Below, piece by piece: positions 61,109 to 64,000 of a stretch of 64,000 bases of DNA. The translations under genes were made by a program, and so were the position numbers. The notes beneath the pieces were generated by a model. The model was not told where the DNA came from. It saw only the letters and a program-made list of their open reading frames with translations, and made no database searches. This DNA comes from Palsa-506 sp963836355 (GTDB taxonomy: Bacteria; Actinomycetota; Actinomycetes; Streptosporangiales; Streptosporangiaceae), in assembly GCA_963836355.1 (NCBI GenBank), contig CAWIJO010000002.1, positions 992,001-1,056,000 of the forward strand, read 5' to 3'. Position 1 is the first letter of the stretch; each line of letters begins with the position of its first letter.

Positions 61109-62515
61109 TCAGGGGCGGACGAGGGCGGCGAGCAGAGCCTGCAGCTTCAATTGGGTTTCTGCCAGCTCGGTTTCGGGGCGGGATCCGACAACTACGCCGG
61201 CGCCGGCGTACATCGAGGCGTGGTTGCCGTCTACGTCAGCTGACCTGAGCGCGATGGCCCAGCTCCCGTCACCGCGGGCATCCATCCAGCCAACCGGGCC
61301 GGCGTATCGGCCGCGGTCAAAGCCCTCGACCTCGCTGATGTAGGAAACCGCGTCGTTGGTGGGCGTGCCACCGACCGCCGGCGTGGGGTGCGCCCTCGCC
61401 ACGAGCTGGAGGGCACTGGGCACCCGTAGGCCGGGATGAGCCGTCTCGTCCCCGGACGGCGCTGACTGGCCCGCGGCGTGGCCGGGGCCGCTGCGGCTGG
61501 CACCCGGCTCGGCCGGCCCGTCCGGCCCGGCGGACAGCACCCCGCTCAGGCGGGTGGCCAGGTGGCACACGTTGCGCAACTCGAGCACCGTGGGCTTGTC
61601 GGGCACGTCCAGGGCGGCGCAGACAGGGCCCAGGGTGCGGCGGAGACCTTCGATGACATAGGCGTGCTCCCTGCGCTCCTTGGGCGAGGCAAGCAGCCCG
61701 GCGATGAGCGCTTCGTCGGTGGCCAGGTCGCCGCTGCGGCCGACAGTGCCGGCCAGAGGGTGGCTCGCGACGTGGGCGCCGCGGCGCTCGATCAGCAGCT
61801 CAGGGCTGGCGCCGAGAAAGCCATCGATCCTGAAGACCATGCATGTCGGGTACAGGGCCAGCAGCCGGGACAGGACATCGGAGGTGACGAACGGGCGATT
61901 GGCCGTCACGTCCACCTGGCGGGCCAGGACGACCTTGTCCAGGACTCCGTCCTCGATGCGGGCGACAGCGTCGGCCACCAGCCCTCCCCAGGCGTCGTGG
62001 TCCATCACCGACGTCAGGGTGAACTCGCTCGGCGGTGGCCGGGGATCGGTGAACCCGCCGAGGGCATCAGCGGCCATCTTCTCCGCCAGGCGCGCGGTGG
62101 CCGGGCCGTCGCCAGGGCCGGCAATGGTGGTGATCCATGCCTCGCCGTCGCGGCGCCCGATCACCACACGAGGGACGACGAGCGCCCCGGGTGCGTCCCG
62201 CACGAACGGCAGCGTCCCCAAAGCTACAGCCCCGGTTCCCAGTCCGGTCATGTCGTCGCCGCGCCGGATGACGCCCAGGCTGCCGGCCACCCCGGCCACC
62301 GCAGCGGTGTCGGTGAGGCCGCGGGGAAGCTCGATGCGCAGGGCGACGCCGCGCCCGGCCAGCCCGAAGCCCTCGTGCTGCCACAGGATGCCTTCGCCGC
62401 CGGCAGCGGCGAGAAGGCCGACGTCTGCGGCGTCAATGCCGGTTCCCTGGCCGGCCAGGCGGGTCGTAGTGGCTGCGAGACGGTCCGCTCCCGGCGTGGT
62501 GCTGGCCGTGCTCAT
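61109..62515 (-). CDS. Isochorismate synthase (MenF/EntC/DhbC family)
   Basis: A 468-residue chorismate-utilising enzyme. Blocks: ARIEDGVLDKVVLARQVDV, HPLAGTVGRSGD, LASPKERREHAYVIEGL, VLELRNVCHLATRLSGVL, ARAHPTPAVGGTP and DRGRYAGPVGWMDARGDG, with the base Lys in DKVVLAR and metal Glu residues in the C-terminal part (GSRPETELAETQLKL). It converts chorismate to isochorismate for menaquinone or a catechol siderophore. An insertion of about 40 residues (rich in Gly/Pro/Ser) precedes LQLVARAHPTP. The start ATG 62515 fits better than an upstream one. It stands alone, so which pathway it serves is unclear. Confidence 0.93.
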   Translation of the reverse strand: MSTASTTPGADRLAATTTRLAGQGTGIDAADVGLLAAAGGEGILWQHEGFGLAGRGVALRIELPRGLTDTAAVAGVAGSLGVIRRGDDMTGLGTGAVALGTLPFVRDAPGALVVPRVVIGRRDGEAWITTIAGPGDGPATARLAEKMAADALGGFTDPRPPPSEFTLTSVMDHDAWGGLVADAVARIEDGVLDKVVLARQVDVTANRPFVTSDVLSRLLALYPTCMVFRIDGFLGASPELLIERRGAHVASHPLAGTVGRSGDLATDEALIAGLLASPKERREHAYVIEGLRRTLGPVCAALDVPDKPTVLELRNVCHLATRLSGVLSAGPDGPAEPGASRSGPGHAAGQSAPSGDETAHPGLRVPSALQLVARAHPTPAVGGTPTNDAVSYISEVEGFDRGRYAGPVGWMDARGDGSWAIALRSADVDGNHASMYAGAGVVVGSRPETELAETQLKLQALLAALVRP

Positions 62516-63350
62516 CGGGCGGAACCCCAGGTCGCGGCGGGCCAGGCCGCACATGTCACGGCCGACCCGAGAGTTGCCTGGCGATGGCCCCGTCGGCGAA
62601 TCTGCACTTCGCGCTCCTTAAAACCGCGCACTGCTGCCAGGACGGCATCGGCCGCTGTCGCGGCATCCGGCGACCGTTACGCAGAGCTTCCCCGCTTCGC
62701 AAGTTGGGTGCCCAGGGAATGGGTCATTGTCCATCCCAGCCGCCCCGCCGACGATGCGTCAAATATGAGGATTCAACCACGAGGCAGCACAGAACGACGG
62801 GACCGGACCTCAGCGCTTCGTCAACGGTCGCCCCGCTAGGCGGCCTCCTCAGCGGTGGACCGCAGCGACAGTGCCGCATCCGACCGGACCAGGCGGCCCG
62901 GTCCATGGCGAGCAGCGGGCAGTCTGGGCGGCTGCCCCGGGCGACTCATTGGTCGGAGATCTCCATCGCCGTTGGGCCCCGCGCGACATGTGGCAGCCTC
63001 ACGGGCGTTGGCCCGCAGATGCCAATGTCCCACGGTGTCTGAGAGACGACCGGATATGCCGAATGAATGCGTTGATGCACGCATGTCTATTTACTGACCA
63101 GCATGCACACTCGCAAAATCTCTGGTGCTGGCCCGAACTCCGCGAAGGTATTGTGAGGCCTGTTCTTCCCGAACGATCAGAGCATCGCAGCCCGGCCAGG
63201 TGGCGCTGCCGCCCGGACATTCGCCCCATCCCTCGATGAAGCACTGCAACTCGTGCTGGCCTGCCTGGCAATAGCACCTGCCGTACCTGGCTGTCTCATC
63301 CGGATTGCGCATATGGCAGACCGTGCCCCGCATACCGGAGAATGCAGATC
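62516..63350. other. Long intergenic region
   Basis: About 830 bp between two divergent genes. Several overlapping open frames exist on both strands but none looks clearly coding. A short cysteine-rich frame at 63091-63333 (minus) is the best candidate and is listed separately. G+C content is lower than average around 63060-63150. Confidence 0.4.
63091..63333 (-). CDS. Possible small cysteine-rich protein
   Basis: A possible 80-residue protein (or 73 from the second Met) with five to six cysteines in a short span: RYGRCYCQAGQHELQCFIEGW and then ECPGG and WPGCDAL. The CYC...C...C...C spacing looks like a small metal-binding or disulfide-rich protein. It starts next to, and divergent from, the ABC1-kinase gene. 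No Shine-Dalgarno is obvious and no family is recognised, so this may be chance. Confidence 0.35.
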   Translation of the reverse strand: MRGTVCHMRNPDETARYGRCYCQAGQHELQCFIEGWGECPGGSATWPGCDALIVREEQASQYLRGVRASTRDFASVHAGQ

Positions 63351-64000
63351 ATGAGCGATCTGCCCCGCAGGGCTGTCACCCGCACGGCGAAACTGGCCAC
63401 GCTGCCGGCCGGGCTCGCGGGGCGTACCGCGCTGGGCCTTGGCAAGCGGCTGGGCGGCCGGCCGGCTGAGCTGGTGGCCCAGGAGATTCAGCAGCGGACA
63501 GCAGAGCAGATCTTCAGGGTCCTTGGCGAGCTCAAGGGCGGCGCGATGAAGCTCGGCCAGGCACTGTCGATATTCGAGGCCGCGCTGCCCGCGGAGATTG
63601 CCGGCCCATACCGGGCAACCCTGGCCAGGCTGCAGGAATCCGCGCCGCCACTGCCCGCCCGGACCGTGCACAAGGTCCTCGCCACCGACATGGGCGAGGA
63701 CTGGCGGGACAGCTTCGCCGAGTTCGACGACCGGCCGGCGGCCGCGGCCTCGATCGGCCAGGTGCACCAGGGCGTCTGGAAAGATGGCCGCAAGGTTGCG
63801 GTCAAGATCCAGTATCCGGGCGCGGGCAAGGCGCTGATCAGCGACTTTAACCAGCTAAGCCGGGTTGCACGGCTCTTCAGCGTGCTCATGCCCGGCCTGG
63901 ACGCCAAGCCGCTCCTGGATGAGCTGCGGAACAGGGTGGCCGAGGAACTCGACTACCGGCTGGAAGCAGCCTCCCAGGAGGCCTTCGCCGTGGCCTACGC
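63351..64000 (+). CDS. ABC1/UbiB/AarF atypical kinase family protein (partial)
   Basis: The first 216 codons of an ABC1 (ADCK/UbiB) protein that runs off the window. The KxGQ motif is LKGGAMKLGQALSIFE, the Ala-rich loop AAAASIGQVHQG and the ATP-binding Lys in RKVAVKIQYPG. ELDYRLEAASQEAF matches the ExD-type segment after it. These are atypical protein-kinase-like ATPases linked to quinone or isoprenoid lipid biology. ATG 63351 follows GGAG at 9 nt. The neighbouring isochorismate synthase gives a weak hint of quinone metabolism. Confidence 0.92.
   Translation, partial: MSDLPRRAVTRTAKLATLPAGLAGRTALGLGKRLGGRPAELVAQEIQQRTAEQIFRVLGELKGGAMKLGQALSIFEAALPAEIAGPYRATLARLQESAPPLPARTVHKVLATDMGEDWRDSFAEFDDRPAAAASIGQVHQGVWKDGRKVAVKIQYPGAGKALISDFNQLSRVARLFSVLMPGLDAKPLLDELRNRVAEELDYRLEAASQEAFAVAY

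Overview
This 64 kb window is high-GC DNA (roughly 70% G+C, strong G/C third-position bias) from an actinomycete. Lineage markers seen in the sequence are WhiB7, Lsr2, a Ddn-like F420-dependent nitroreductase, a DUF222/HNH endonuclease, a DUF5709 acidic protein, a mycothiol-dependent maleylpyruvate isomerase-fold enzyme and LigD-type NHEJ polymerases. The gene mix resembles the Streptosporangiales or a neighbouring order, but the genus cannot be fixed from the sequence. Genes are dense and on both strands; no rRNA, tRNA or CRISPR array was seen.

Layout. 0-4.6 kb: end of a glycolate oxidase operon (glcD tail, glcF), an IS110 remnant, recQ, a tandem pair of tiny basic proteins with duplicated leaders, and whiB7. 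4.8-14.7 kb: an HrpA RNA helicase, a caspase-like membrane protein with a secreted partner, and B12-dependent methionine synthase metH preceded by an S-adenosylhomocysteine (SAH) riboswitch. 14.8-25 kb: two metallo-beta-lactamase-fold hydrolases, an amidohydrolase, an HExxH metalloprotease-like protein, and a six-gene catabolic operon (GntR regulator, enoyl-CoA hydratase, CaiB-type CoA transferase, a solute-binding-protein-like protein with no signal peptide, SDR, DUF4432 aldose-epimerase-like) in which four of five junctions are 4-bp overlaps. 25-36 kb: an accessory stretch with several broken genes (ArsR/SRPBCC, YciI, SH3, nucleotidyltransferase), a large lipase-like hydrolase, the DUF222/HNH protein and small regulators. 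36-44 kb: a giant indolepyruvate:ferredoxin oxidoreductase, then an unusual MFS-transporter/LigD-polymerase reading frame divergent from a second LigD polymerase. 44-54.5 kb: lsr2, a MarR-GNAT fusion with a perfect operator, a broken GH59-like glycosidase, DNA repair (AlkA-like), DinB, a truncated CoA transferase, a divergent MarR/NmrA pair, aldo-keto reductase and aldehyde dehydrogenase. 54.7-64 kb: a frameshifted NarL-type sensor kinase with an intact response regulator, a DUF1326/DUF2182 membrane pair, a ketopantoate-reductase-like enzyme, an IS21-like remnant, isochorismate synthase and the start of an ABC1/UbiB kinase.

Two window-wide patterns stand out. First, short perfect tandem repeats (units 12-30 bp, mostly multiples of three) sit inside coding sequences, often at their 5' or 3' ends. 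Second, about ten genes are broken by single-base frameshifts, truncation or rearrangement. Some of the frameshifts could be sequencing errors in G/C runs, but in-frame stops, truncated ends and an apparent internal inversion argue that much of the decay is real. The best-supported mechanistic finding is the SAH riboswitch, in which pairing of the aptamer pseudoknot is mutually exclusive with a hairpin that hides the metH ribosome binding site.
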